Source of the DNA: an uncultured Oceanospirillales bacterium
GTDB taxonomy: Bacteria > Pseudomonadota > Gammaproteobacteria > Xanthomonadales > SZUA-36
DNA length: 64,000 bases
Reading direction: 5' to 3'
Assembly (NCBI GenBank): GCA_913055655.1
Contig: CAJXKA010000002.1
Span: 62,001-126,000 of the forward strand
Below, one piece after another: positions 43,277-54,496 of this stretch; position 1 is the stretch's first letter; each line of letters opens with the position of its first letter. Position numbers and translations under genes: made by a program. The notes under the pieces were generated by a model. That model did not search any database, was not told the DNA's origin, and saw only the letters and a program-made list of their open reading frames with translations.

Positions 43277-44734
43277 ATGAATCTGCGCAACCCGTTTCTG
43301 CCGGCCGCTGTCGCCATAACGTCGTCAATGTTTCACCCGGCGGCCCACGCCATCCAGAACATCAACGAAGACCTGAAACTCACTGACGCGACACCGGCCA
43401 TCATCTTCAATGACACGGGCTCCGGTACCGACAACTGGTATCTCCGAGGCCGGGATGAATACTTTTCCCTGGTGGACGTCGCTGGCGGTACAGACGTCAT
43501 TTACGCGGATCCTTCCCAGGACATCCTGACCTTCAACTACGCGCCGGCAATCCACTCGACGGCGCCCGTCCTGCTGTTCAACGACACTTCGGTGCTGGAC
43601 GGCCAGTACGAATGGTACGTTCGTGGCCGGGACGAGTTCTTTGCCATAACCGATGTCGATGCGGGGCAACAGTTGCTGTTCTACGACAAGGGGACGGACG
43701 CCGTCTCATTCGGGCCGGGGGCCGCGGCGACCGGCGCGGATGGCGTCGCGTTGGGCACCAACTCCGACGCGACGGCGAGCAGCAGTGTCGCCATCGGCGA
43801 TCACGCCGAAGCCGGTGGATTCCAGAGCATCGCGGTGGGTTTGTACGCCAGCGCTGTTCCCCAGGGTGCGGTCGTCATTGGCGGACAGGCGGACGCCTTG
43901 GACGAATCGCTTTTCGGCGTGGCCCTGGGTGCGAGCACGCGAACGCAAGGCAACTCCGCCACGGCGCTGGGCGCTTCGTCCTGGGCCATGGCGGAGGGCA
44001 GCGTCGCGCTGGGCGCGGTCGCGCGCGCGACGGAACCCTGGACCATCGTCCTGGGCAGCGACCCGAGCCTGAACAACCGGGACGAATATCACGAGGTGGG
44101 CATCGGTACCAGCGTGCCCCTGGCCCCGGTACACATCTACCGCGACGACGGCACTGCACGCCTCCTGGTGCAGGAAAACCACCCGGACCCGGCGGGCCGG
44201 ACGCTGTTCACGCTGGCTAACCGGGGCAACACCAAGTTCGAGATCAAGGAGACCGGTACCGGTACCCGTTGGCAGTTCACCAACAGCGGCGACGCGTTTC
44301 GGATTTCGAAGTACGGCACCGGCGAAGTTGAGTTCCAGGTATTCAACGACGGAAGCGCGGCGCTGGCGGGCGACCTGGTGCTGGACGGCAGCTTGACCGA
44401 GATGTCGGACCGCAACCAGAAACACGCCATCGTGCCGCTGGACGGCGAGACGGTGCTGGCGAAAGTCGCCCAGGTGCCGGTGTCGGAGTGGTCTTACAAG
44501 GGCGAGGCCGCCGATTCGCGCCACATCGGTCCGATGGCCCAGGACTTCTACGCCGCCTTCGGCCTGGCCAGTGGCGAGACCCAGATATCGGCGCGCGACA
44601 TGGCCGGGGTGAACATGGCGGCGATCCAGGCGCTGAACCAGAAGCTGGAACAGCGCAACCAGGCGCTGGAAGAGCGGGTGGTGTTGCTCGAGTCGCTGGT
44701 CCGGCAGTTGTTGCCGAACGTGGCCGCCAACTAG
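43277..44734 (+). CDS. Paralogous exported S74-chaperone protein with short YadA-like head
   Basis: 485 residues from the ATG at 43277 (GGGGGAGA upstream), with a signal peptide ending at AAHA. Residues ~25-145 hold two similar sequence blocks (each with 'F-N-D-T', then 'WY-RGRDE-F' and 'TDV', spaced about 65 residues apart), an internal duplication not seen in the first protein. Residues ~150-270 carry six or seven YadA-head repeats. The S74 domain (S377 and K382 of M-SDRNQK) is identical in sequence to that of the upstream paralogue, and the tail is a longer coiled coil ('LNQKLEQRNQALEERVVLLESLV'). The gene follows the first by 95 bp. A swapped binding head on a common release or trimerisation module is inferred. 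Confidence 0.87.
   Translation: MNLRNPFLPAAVAITSSMFHPAAHAIQNINEDLKLTDATPAIIFNDTGSGTDNWYLRGRDEYFSLVDVAGGTDVIYADPSQDILTFNYAPAIHSTAPVLLFNDTSVLDGQYEWYVRGRDEFFAITDVDAGQQLLFYDKGTDAVSFGPGAAATGADGVALGTNSDATASSSVAIGDHAEAGGFQSIAVGLYASAVPQGAVVIGGQADALDESLFGVALGASTRTQGNSATALGASSWAMAEGSVALGAVARATEPWTIVLGSDPSLNNRDEYHEVGIGTSVPLAPVHIYRDDGTARLLVQENHPDPAGRTLFTLANRGNTKFEIKETGTGTRWQFTNSGDAFRISKYGTGEVEFQVFNDGSAALAGDLVLDGSLTEMSDRNQKHAIVPLDGETVLAKVAQVPVSEWSYKGEAADSRHIGPMAQDFYAAFGLASGETQISARDMAGVNMAAIQALNQKLEQRNQALEERVVLLESLVRQLLPNVAAN
44145..44631 (+). repeat. 487-bp direct repeat, copy 2 (S74 region)
   Basis: Second copy of the tract at 42604-43090. The encoded protein segment is identical in both copies. The repeat ends in the alpha-helical tail, after which the two genes are unrelated in sequence. 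Confidence 0.95.
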
Positions 44735-44737
44735 CGG

Positions 44738-45301
44738 TCAGCCGGCGGCGTCGAAGGCGTCTTTCAGCCAGCGCTTCACTTCGGCGTCGACGTCGGCCGG
44801 TTTTTCCAGCCGGACCCGGTGCGAGACCATCGCGTTGAAGCTGCCCGAGGCTTCGAGCCGGCCTTCCGGCTCACGGCCCTTCAGGTTGATGCCCAGGTCC
44901 ACGCGGGTCTTCGTCGACGGCTGCACCAGTGCGAACTGCGTTTTGTGGCGCAGGCTGACGTAGGCCTTCTTCGGCGCAATGTCCAGGCCGGCTCCAAAAC
45001 CCTCGACAATGCCGATGACCCTGTCATAGATAGGCTTCAGTCCCGCTTTTGGGCCGGCGTATTGCGCGGCGACCAGGTCGGTGTCGTCGGAGGCTTCGCC
45101 GGCCCTGGATTTCAGCGCGCGGTGGACGACCATGTTGGCGTAGCCGTGGGTAAAGCCGTGATCGTCTTTCAGCATCTTCACGAGCTGGCCGTGTTTTTCC
45201 AGACCTGACTTGCGGACCACGTCCAGCCAGTAGTCGACGGGGCGGCCGGTCTTCTCGGCGATGTTGGCTTCCATGGTGGCGAGGTAGGCGTCGGTATCCA
45301 T
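44738..45301 (-). CDS. DUF4287/DUF5655 two-domain protein
   Basis: 187 residues from the ATG at 45301 (GAGGGG 6 nt upstream). Residues 1-65 match DUF4287 ('YLATMEANIAEKTGRPVDYWLDVV', 'HGFTHGYANMVVH'). Residues 80-187 match DUF5655 ('KPIYDRVIGIVEGFG', 'APKKAYVSLRHKTQFALVQPSTKTRVDLGIN'), a small domain found with restriction-like and transport-like proteins. Cytosolic. The function is not established. It converges on the second S74 gene with only 3 bp between the stops. Confidence 0.87.
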   Translation of the reverse strand: MDTDAYLATMEANIAEKTGRPVDYWLDVVRKSGLEKHGQLVKMLKDDHGFTHGYANMVVHRALKSRAGEASDDTDLVAAQYAGPKAGLKPIYDRVIGIVEGFGAGLDIAPKKAYVSLRHKTQFALVQPSTKTRVDLGINLKGREPEGRLEASGSFNAMVSHRVRLEKPADVDAEVKRWLKDAFDAAG

Positions 45302-45311
45302 CAAAGTCCCC

Positions 45312-45719
45312 TCACATCAGGCCGAAGACCAGGCCGTACACGGTGAACTGCACCGCGTGGTAGCCGGCGTTGATCAGCCACAGTTTCAGGCTCTTCAGCT
45401 CGAACAGGTAGTTCACGCCGAACGAGGTCGCCACCCAGGCGATGCCGATGATCAGGCCCGAGTGCAGCGGAATCCACAGGTTTTCAGAGCGCGCGCCGAA
45501 CAGGCCGATAAACATCGAGAATGCCATGGCGGCCAACAGGCAGAGCACGAAGGCGACGCCGAAGATTCTGCCCTTGTTGGCAGCGTTCAGCTGTTCGTCG
45601 GAAAGGCCTGTTTCACGTTGCCAGGCCTTGGCGAACAGCAGCGGTGAATACCAGATGCCGCCGACGATAAACGCGCTGACGGCGGCGACGATGGTGGGTA
45701 GCCATTCGATAGGGGGCAT
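45312..45719 (-). CDS. DUF1761 family membrane protein
   Basis: 135 residues with AAAGGAGAAA before the ATG. Four transmembrane helices and the DUF1761 motifs 'FIVGGIWYSPLLFAKAWQRETGLS' and 'WLINAGYHAVQFTVYGLVFGLM'. The role is unknown. It is 10 bp upstream of the DUF4287/DUF5655 gene on the same strand, so the pair is likely one transcript. Confidence 0.9.
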   Translation of the reverse strand: MPPIEWLPTIVAAVSAFIVGGIWYSPLLFAKAWQRETGLSDEQLNAANKGRIFGVAFVLCLLAAMAFSMFIGLFGARSENLWIPLHSGLIIGIAWVATSFGVNYLFELKSLKLWLINAGYHAVQFTVYGLVFGLM

Positions 45720-45800
45720 GGGTTTCTCCTTTGTTGTTTCAGTCGAGCCTTGAATCTACGCCTTTCGTTTTGAGGCGTATTGTAAAAATGTTGCTTTGGG

Positions 45801-45897
45801 TGAGTAGTGAGTAGTGAGTGGTGAGTCGGAAGAGCACTTGCCGGATGCTATTGGCGAAGATCCTGCTCACCACTCACCACTCACCACTCACCACTCA
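45801..45897. repeat. Inverted pair of TGAGTRG short tandem arrays
   Basis: On the plus strand, TGAGTAG, TGAGTAG, TGAGTGG, TGAGTCGG (45801-45829). On the minus strand, four perfect TGAGTGG units (45870-45897) plus a partial. The 40-bp centre is unrelated sequence. The outermost minus-strand unit begins with the TGA stop codon of the AraC-type gene. The arms can pair as a long imperfect hairpin. The 175-bp gap contains nothing else. Confidence 0.9.
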
Positions 45898-46800
45898 CCA
45901 GTCCTCCATTGTTGCGCCGCCGCCCGGCGATGCGCGGCGCAGGTATTCCTCCGGCGTGGCGCCGCAAAACTCGCGGAAATCGTGCGCCAGGTGGGCCTGG
46001 TCGTGGTAACCGAAGTCTTCGGCCACGGCGGCCCAGCTATCGGGCGCGCTAGCGCCCAGGTGCGCCATGAGCGCTTCGATGCGGACCACTCGGGCATAGG
46101 TTTTGGGCGTCAGGCCCACCTGTTCACGGAAGTGTCGGCCCAGCGTGCCGCGCGTAGTGCCGAGTTCCCTGCACAGGGAATCGATGCGCTGTCGCCCCAG
46201 GCTTCGGCGAATGCGGCGGGACGCCTCGACCAGCGTCTCGTCCTGGCGCGCCCGAAGGTCCAGCCGGGCGCGCAGGTCGGCCTCGAGCAGGTCAAATCGG
46301 GCAAAACAGTTTGGTGCTTCGACCAGGCGTTCGTGCAGCAACTGTCCGTTGCCGCCCCACAGGTCAGCCGTTTCCGGTACCCGGCAGGCGATTTCGTTCA
46401 TCGGCGTGCGTAACAGGCGCCAAGTGCCCCATGGCTTCAGCCGTGCGGCGACGAAGTGCGAGCCATGGGTGGTTTCAATCAGTAGCCAGCGCCGCTGCAG
46501 TCCCGACAGCCAGCCGCCGCCGTAGTTCATATTGCAGTCCTGGCCGTCCATCGACAGCACACGATGTTCACCCTTCAGGTTGAACATCAGTTCGATGTTG
46601 GTGCGCGGCAGGATCTTCTCGCGCATCGGCGGGATGTCACCCCAGCCTTCCCAGTAGCAGTCGACGACGTCGACCAGGTCCGGTGCGGGTTGGGCCTCGA
46701 TCATGTTCCAGCGGCCGATGGGGGTCTCGACCGAGAGGTCGCGGCAGGCGCGCGTGAAGGTGTGGCCGGGGGTCGCGAAGAGCTGGCCGGCCAGGTGCAT
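45895..46800 (-). CDS. AraC-family transcriptional regulator
   Basis: 301 residues. The N-terminal ~160 residues are a sensor domain of the kind seen before AraC DNA-binding regions ('YWEGWGDIPPMREKILPRTNIELMFNLKG', 'HFVAARLKPWGTWRLL'). The C-terminal ~100 residues carry two helix-turn-helix motifs ('IDSLCRELGTTRGTLGRHFREQVGLTPKTYARVVRIEAL', 'AVAEDFGYHDQAHLAHDFREFCGATPEEYL'). No ligand can be assigned. Its ATG is 3 bp after the yggX stop, so it is the tail of the mutY-yggX run. Its TGA stop is the first codon of a tandem TGAGTGG array. Confidence 0.92.
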   Translation of the reverse strand: MHLAGQLFATPGHTFTRACRDLSVETPIGRWNMIEAQPAPDLVDVVDCYWEGWGDIPPMREKILPRTNIELMFNLKGEHRVLSMDGQDCNMNYGGGWLSGLQRRWLLIETTHGSHFVAARLKPWGTWRLLRTPMNEIACRVPETADLWGGNGQLLHERLVEAPNCFARFDLLEADLRARLDLRARQDETLVEASRRIRRSLGRQRIDSLCRELGTTRGTLGRHFREQVGLTPKTYARVVRIEALMAHLGASAPDSWAAVAEDFGYHDQAHLAHDFREFCGATPEEYLRRASPGGGATMEDW

Positions 46801-46803
46801 GGC

Positions 46804-47076
46804 TCAGTCCTCCGGCGGGACGTAGCCGTCCGGTGCGGCCGAGCCTTCGCCGAAAAAGAACTTCTCCATCTCACCCTCCAGGAACTTTCGGTGTTCCGGG
46901 TTGATGGGGCTAAGCCGGTTCTCGTTGATCAGCATGGTCTGGTGCGCCAGCCATTTCTGCCAGCCCTCGGTGGACACGTTCTCGAAGATCCGCTGGCCGA
47001 GTTCGCCGGGGTAGGGTGGTTTGGCGAGACCCGGGGCCTCGCGATCGAGGATGACACAGTTGACGGTACGGCTCAT
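46804..47076 (-). CDS. yggX: Fe(II)-trafficking / oxidative damage protection protein YggX
   Basis: 90 residues, the family length, from the ATG at 47076 (GGAGAAGA upstream). It starts '[30 protein letters not shown]' with the conserved Cys near position 7 and continues '[18 protein letters not shown]'. It protects Fe-S enzymes from oxidants and is linked to MutY, itself a 4Fe-4S protein. Its start overlaps the mutY stop (ATGA), the same order as in E. coli. Confidence 0.96.
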   Translation of the reverse strand: MSRTVNCVILDREAPGLAKPPYPGELGQRIFENVSTEGWQKWLAHQTMLINENRLSPINPEHRKFLEGEMEKFFFGEGSAAPDGYVPPED

Positions 47077-48137
47077 TTGAACGTCTTCTCCAGGATGCCC
47101 AGGACCGGTTTTGGTATGCCCAGGCTGGCCCACTGCAATGGCGAGAACCAGTCCAGGTGCTCGCCGCATTCTACCGTGAGCGACAAGGGCTGCACGTGCG
47201 GCGCGTCGGGGCGTGCGACTTCAGCGGCCAATGGAACCAGGTCCAGTTTCAGGTGGGTCAGGGTGTGGCTGACCCGCTCCAGTGCCTGGAAAGGGTCTTC
47301 GTCAAACCCGAAACGTTCCGCCAGCAGGTCAGGGTGTTCAGCCACCGGGAAGCACCACAGGCCACCCCAGATTCCGGTTGGCGGGCGCCGCTCCAGTAAC
47401 ACGCGACCTTTCGGGTCGTTCAGGACGAGCAGGTAGAGGCGCTTGTGGCCGATGTCCCGCTTCGGGCGCGGGGTCGGCAGCTGGCTGACGCGCTTTTCCG
47501 CGCGCGCACGGCAGTCCATGCGCACCGGGCATTCCGGGCAGCGCGGGTTGCGACGCGTGCAGATCGTCGCGCCCAGGTCCATGACGGCCTGCGTGTAATC
47601 GGCGCCGCGATTCGCCGGCAGCCGGGTTTCGGCTTCGACCCAGAGTTCCCGGGCGACCGCTGGCTTTCCGGCCCAGCCCTCGATGGCGGCGTGCCGCGCC
47701 ATCACCCGCTTGACGTTGCCGTCCAGCACCGTGGCGGGGATGTCATGGGCCTGGGAAACGATCGCGTTGGCGGTGGACTCGCCGATGCCGGGCAGCGCGG
47801 TCAGCGCTTCGGCGCTGCCCGGCAGTTTGCCGTCATGCGCCTCGAGGCAAACCTGCGCGGCACGGTGCAGGTTGCGGCCGCGGGCGTAGTAGCCCAGGCC
47901 CTGCCAGGCGCCGAGCACGTCGTCGATGGACGCGGTCGCCAGCGATTGCAAGTCCGGGAAACGTGTCATGAAGCGTTCGAAATAGGGGATGACCGTGGCC
48001 ACCTGGGTTTGCTGCAGCATGATCTCGGAAACCCACACGCGGTACGGCGTGCGCGGGTGCTGCCAGGGCAGGTCGTGGCGGCCGTGGACGTCCCACCAGG
48101 CCAGCAGGCGATCGGCGAAGGGTGTGACCTCAGCCAA
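47073..48137 (-). CDS. mutY: A/G-specific adenine DNA glycosylase MutY
   Basis: 354 residues if the TTG at 48137 is the start, which aligns the N-terminus with E. coli MutY and lies inside the last codons of ftsY; no ATG or GTG is available near that point. Present are '[19 protein letters not shown]', the HhH-GPD helix-hairpin ('[37 protein letters not shown]') with the catalytic Asp, the 4Fe-4S ligands (C-x6-C-x2-C-x5-C in '[18 protein letters not shown]'), and a C-terminal NUDIX-like domain that recognises 8-oxoG. It removes adenine mispaired with 8-oxoguanine. Coupled to yggX downstream. Confidence 0.93.
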   Translation of the reverse strand: MAEVTPFADRLLAWWDVHGRHDLPWQHPRTPYRVWVSEIMLQQTQVATVIPYFERFMTRFPDLQSLATASIDDVLGAWQGLGYYARGRNLHRAAQVCLEAHDGKLPGSAEALTALPGIGESTANAIVSQAHDIPATVLDGNVKRVMARHAAIEGWAGKPAVARELWVEAETRLPANRGADYTQAVMDLGATICTRRNPRCPECPVRMDCRARAEKRVSQLPTPRPKRDIGHKRLYLLVLNDPKGRVLLERRPPTGIWGGLWCFPVAEHPDLLAERFGFDEDPFQALERVSHTLTHLKLDLVPLAAEVARPDAPHVQPLSLTVECGEHLDWFSPLQWASLGIPKPVLGILEKTFK

Positions 48138-49122
48138 GCGGCAGGATGGCGTTGATGAAGGTGCCGGCGTCGAAGGGGCGCAGGTCCTTGGCGGATTCGC
48201 CCACGCCGATAAAGCGGATCGGCACGCCGAGTGACTCGGCGATGGCGAACAGCACACCGCCGCGGGCGGTGCCGTCCAGCTTGGTGACCGTGATGCCGGT
48301 CAGTGGCACCGCGGCATTGAATTCCTTCGCCTGGTTGAGCGCGTTCTGGCCGTTGCCGGCGTCGACCACCAGCATGACTTCGTGCGGTGCGGTGTCGTCC
48401 AGCCGTCCCAGCACGCGATGGATCTTGCGCAGTTCGTCCATCAGGTTGGCCTGCGTGTGCAGGCGTCCGGCGGTGTCGGCGATCAATACGTCCACGCCCC
48501 TGGCCTGGGCGGACTGCAGCGCGTCGAAAATCACGGCGGCGGAATCCGCGCCGGTGGCCTGCGCCACGACGGGAACCTCGTTACGCTCGCCCCAGGATTT
48601 CAGCTGCTCGACGGCGGCGGCGCGGAACGTGTCGCCGGCGGCCAGCATCACCGAAAGGCCGTCTTCCTTGAAACGTTGCGCCAGCTTGCCGATGGTGGTG
48701 GTCTTGCCGGCGCCGTTGACGCCCACCATCAGCAGCACGAAGGGTTTGTGTCCGGCGGGTACGTCCAGGAACTGTTCGCAGGGCTCGATAATCTCGAACA
48801 GCTCGGCCTGCACTGCGGGCAGCACCTGGGCCGGCTCGGCGATGACGCCGTTGTCGACCGCGGCGCGAAGCGCGTCCATGATGCGGGTGGTGGCGGCCAC
48901 GCCCACGTCTGATGTCAGCAGGGTGGTTTCCAGGTCGTCGAACAGGTCTTCGTCGATGCTGTCGTAACCGTCGATCAGCGCCTGCAACTGGCGGCCGAAC
49001 TGCCGACGGGAATCTTCCAGCCGCCGGTCCAGCGCCTCCTGGCCATCCTTTTCAACCGGCCGCAGCTGCACATCCTGCACGGCGCCGGTTTTGGCCTTGT
49101 TCTTGCGGAATATCCTGAACAT
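48130..49122 (-). CDS. ftsY: Signal recognition particle receptor FtsY
   Basis: 330 residues. A short basic N-terminus (about 40 residues) replaces the long acidic domain of E. coli FtsY, common outside enterics. The NG domain is complete: 'IDEDLFDDLETTLLTSDVG', P-loop GVNGAGKTT, 'DTFRAAAVEQL', 'IADTAGRLHTQANLMDEL', 'TKLDGTARGG' and 'FIGVGESAKDLRPFD'. It docks the Ffh-ribosome complex at the inner membrane for co-translational insertion. Divergent from rsmD across 51 bp; its end overlaps the mutY start. Confidence 0.97.
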   Translation of the reverse strand: MFRIFRKNKAKTGAVQDVQLRPVEKDGQEALDRRLEDSRRQFGRQLQALIDGYDSIDEDLFDDLETTLLTSDVGVAATTRIMDALRAAVDNGVIAEPAQVLPAVQAELFEIIEPCEQFLDVPAGHKPFVLLMVGVNGAGKTTTIGKLAQRFKEDGLSVMLAAGDTFRAAAVEQLKSWGERNEVPVVAQATGADSAAVIFDALQSAQARGVDVLIADTAGRLHTQANLMDELRKIHRVLGRLDDTAPHEVMLVVDAGNGQNALNQAKEFNAAVPLTGITVTKLDGTARGGVLFAIAESLGVPIRFIGVGESAKDLRPFDAGTFINAILPLG

Positions 49123-49173
49123 GAACGCGATATGCTATCAGCCTGTGGAAACTCAAGCCCGAACGGAGCTGCA

Positions 49174-49740
49174 ATGAACCGTAAACCGCCCGGACAGGTG
49201 CGCATCATCGGTGGAGAATGGCGTGGCCGCAAGCTCCCGGTGCCCGATCTGCCGGGGCTGCGCCCCACCGGCGACCGCAGCCGCGAAACCCTGTTCAACT
49301 GGCTGCAGGCAGATGTTCCCGGCGCGCGCTGCGCCGACCTGTTCGCCGGCAGCGGCGCGCTGGGTTTCGAGGCGGCCTCCCGGGGCGCCGCGCACGTCGA
49401 CATGGTCGAGGTCGCCCCGCTGGCGGTCAGCAGCCTGGTCGAGTCACGCGCCACGCTGGGCGCGAAGCAGGTCGATGTCCACCGCGCCAACGTGCTCGAC
49501 TGGCTGCGCGGTGTCGAACCCGGCAGCCTGGACATCGTCTTCCTGGACCCGCCATTCGACTCCAGCCTGGCCGTGCGGGTGCTGGAACGCCTGCTCGAAC
49601 TCGATTGCGTGGCGCCCGGTGGTTGCGTCTATGCGGAATCGCCTTCGAAGTTTCCCGAGCTGGTGATGCGGCCGCCGTTTTCGTTGGCCCGCGACAAGGT
49701 GGTCGGGGAGTCACGTCTTCAGCTCTTCCGCCGATCGTGA
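49174..49740 (+). CDS. rsmD: 16S rRNA (guanine-966-N2)-methyltransferase RsmD
   Basis: 188 residues from the ATG at 49174 (GGAG 6 nt upstream). 'RIIGGEWRGRKLPVPDLPGLRPTGDRSRETLFNWL' is the family N-terminus, 'CADLFAGSGALGFEAASRGA' the SAM-binding motif and 'DIVFLDPPFDSS' the D-P-P-F catalytic motif. It methylates G966 of 16S rRNA in the 30S subunit. The ftsY-rsmD divergent pair is the standard gammaproteobacterial arrangement. Confidence 0.95.
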   Translation: MNRKPPGQVRIIGGEWRGRKLPVPDLPGLRPTGDRSRETLFNWLQADVPGARCADLFAGSGALGFEAASRGAAHVDMVEVAPLAVSSLVESRATLGAKQVDVHRANVLDWLRGVEPGSLDIVFLDPPFDSSLAVRVLERLLELDCVAPGGCVYAESPSKFPELVMRPPFSLARDKVVGESRLQLFRRS

Positions 49741-49759
49741 TCGGGAGGCGTGTCGCGGG

Positions 49760-49869
49760 CGTGGGGTCGGGTTGTCTACTGCCCGGACTCGCTCAAGTAC
49801 GTCCGTGTATCGCTCATCGGCGGCATCCATGCCGCCGAAGGTCCGGGCAGTAGACAACCCGACCCCACG
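49760..49869. repeat. 110-bp palindromic element (29-bp perfect inverted repeat)
   Basis: Arms 49760-49788 and 49841-49869 are perfect reverse complements starting GTGGGGTCGGGTTG. The 52-bp centre has its own small palindrome (GGCGGCATCCATGCCGCC). The shape fits a REP/MITE-like mobile palindrome or a strong transcriptional hairpin between rsmD and coaD. It shares the GGGGTC start with the REP-like element at 10792 but not its body. Confidence 0.9.
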
Positions 49870-49882
49870 ACGAGACGCTTTC

Positions 49883-49986
49883 CCGTCTCACCGTCTCACC
49901 GTCTCACCGTCTCACCGTCTCACCGTCTCACCGTCTCACCGTCTCACCGATTCACCGATTCACCGATTCCCCGATTCCCCGACTCA
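49883..49986. repeat. Octamer tandem array, 13 units
   Basis: Thirteen uninterrupted 8-bp units: eight CCGTCTCA, two CCGATTCA, two CCGATTCC and one CCGACTCA. The same octamers, on either strand, recur at 57642-57689 and 57779-57834. Together with the palindrome at 49760 it fills the 306-bp gap between rsmD and coaD, where no gene is present. Confidence 0.95.
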
Positions 49987-50007
49987 CCACTCACTCCAGA
50001 GCCGTGA

Positions 50008-52546
<2,539 letters not shown>

Positions 52547-53848
52547 CCGCAGGCTCAGGAACTTCCTGCTTCATCATCTCGATCCTGCGCAGTTCACTGT
52601 CAACGTAGTTGATCCACTGCTGGGCTGCGCGGCGACTGCGCTCGTCGCGCATCGCGGCCTCGAAAGCCCGGCGTGCGGCGTCGAAGTGTCGCTGGCTGAA
52701 GTGCGCCATGCCCAGCATGATGTGGGCGGTGTCCTCCCGTGACAGGTCGCCGGTCTTCAGTCCGTTCTGCAGCGCTTTCGTCGCTTGATCCCATTGCTCG
52801 AGGTTCATGTAGGCCTGGGCCAGGCGGACGTACAGCTCTCCGTCGTTTGCGAGTTCGGCGGCCTCACGCAGCGGCGGAATGGACTTTTCGTTCTCACGGG
52901 CGGCAAACCAGGCCTGGGAAAGCAGTCGCAGGTTCCGCTCATTGCGTTCCACCTTACCGGCCGCGATATCACTTTCGAGCAATTCGGCCGCTTTGAAAGG
53001 CGCGCCGTGCAACAGGTACAGATTGGCCAGGTTAGTGATATGCGCGGGCTGGTTGATGAAGCCTTGCTCGTAAAGCGATTCCATGATGACCAGCTGCTTC
53101 GCGGTGTCGCCGAGTTCAGAGTAGGCGCCCGCCAGTGTGAGCAGGTAGGTGTCCTTGGGATAGTGCCGGATTAGTTCCTCGAGCACGGCGACCATGTTCC
53201 GGTAGTCTTTCAATTCGTAGTAGCAGCCCCGCAGGAGAAGCAGCCATCCTTCTTTCGGAATGCTACCCGTAGCGCTGGTCATATCCACGGCCTGGCGAAG
53301 CGGCTGCAGCGCTTCCGAATACTCACCCAGCTGGAACAATGCCGCACCCCGCGTGTAGTAAACATTCGCTGCGGGCTCCGGTACCAGGGCCATGAGCCGG
53401 TCAACTGTTGCCAGCGCGCCCTTGTAGTCCTCGACGTTCAACTGGAGTTGCGATTTCGTTTTCAGCACGGTCTGCTGCAGGCCCACGGGCAGCTCCGGCT
53501 GCGCCAAAACCTGGTCATAGGCGTTGATGGCGTCGCCGTAACGTTCCTGCTGGTAAAGGGCGTACGCCGTCAGGTTCCAGACCTGGGCGATTTCGTAAGG
53601 CTCAAGGTTGTCCTCTTCCAGCAAGACATCGAGTCGGGTCTGGGCCTGCTCGTACTGTTTGGCCTCGACCAAGGCCTGCGCCTCGGTGAGGGCCTCGTAG
53701 ACCTTCTGGCTCATGGCGACCGTCTGTTGCGTTTGCCGTTCGCTGTTCTGCTGGGCAAACCCGGTGGGAGCTGCGGCGAAACCAAAACTGGCGACCAGGG
53801 CCGTGGTACCCAGCTGGGCGGCTGTACGAAGAATACCTTTCATGTTGA

Positions 53849-54496
53849 TTACTCGTTGATCTCGAAAGTGAAACGGTTTTGAACGCCTGGCACCTCAACT
53901 GCAACACCATCGATCACCCGTGGCTTGTACTTGAACTTCATCGCCGCCTGGATTGACGCGCGTTCGAACAGGCTGCTGGTGCATTCACCGGGAACGATGA
54001 ACGGGTCCCGAATGGTGCCCTGGCGGGTGACGGTGTACTCGACGGTGCAATAACCCTGGACGCCACGCGACAGTGCGCGCTGCGGGTAAACAGGGGCAAC
54101 CTTGACGATGGGCAGGTAATCACCCTCGGCAAAGGCGCCGCCAAAGTCGGGGCCAGGATTGATGTCCGGGCCGCCGCTCGGCGCTTCCAGTCCCGGGTCC
54201 ATGACGCCGACTTCGGGTCCGTCCCATGTGGGCTCCGGGACTCGCGGTTGTGGTTGGGGTTCAGGTGGTTTTATGACGTCGCGCTCGGTCTTTGGCGGCG
54301 TTGGCTCGCGTTTCACCCGGACAAAATCAAGCAATGTTCGGCGGGGTTCTTCGACAAGCGCAGGCTCACCCCCTTCAATGAGCTTCTGCATTGACCAGAA
54401 GAGGGCAAGCGTGACCCCCAGGCCAAATACCAGGCCCGTGGTGATTCGCGGTCCGGTGCCTCGGGATCGCAGGCGGGTATCAATCGTTGCGTTCAT
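53849..54496 (-). CDS. tonB: Energy transducer TonB
   Basis: 215 residues. A single N-terminal membrane helix (about residues 19-38), the periplasmic Pro/Glu/Lys-rich spacer ('TPPKTERDVIKPPEPQ'), and the C-terminal TonB domain ('LPIVKVAPVYPQRALSRGVQGYCTVEYTVTRQG', 'ASIQAAMKFKYKPRVIDG'). Such proteins couple the proton-motive force, via ExbB/ExbD encoded elsewhere, to outer-membrane receptors like the two in this window. Its ATG overlaps the M56 gene stop (ATGA), so expression is tied to the M56/BlaI control system. Confidence 0.93.
   Translation of the reverse strand: MNATIDTRLRSRGTGPRITTGLVFGLGVTLALFWSMQKLIEGGEPALVEEPRRTLLDFVRVKREPTPPKTERDVIKPPEPQPQPRVPEPTWDGPEVGVMDPGLEAPSGGPDINPGPDFGGAFAEGDYLPIVKVAPVYPQRALSRGVQGYCTVEYTVTRQGTIRDPFIVPGECTSSLFERASIQAAMKFKYKPRVIDGVAVEVPGVQNRFTFEINE

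Noticed and set aside
49883-49986. Repeated units resembling a CRISPR array
   Set aside because: The units are 8 bp and directly adjacent with no spacers, and no cas genes are present; it is a simple tandem repeat.
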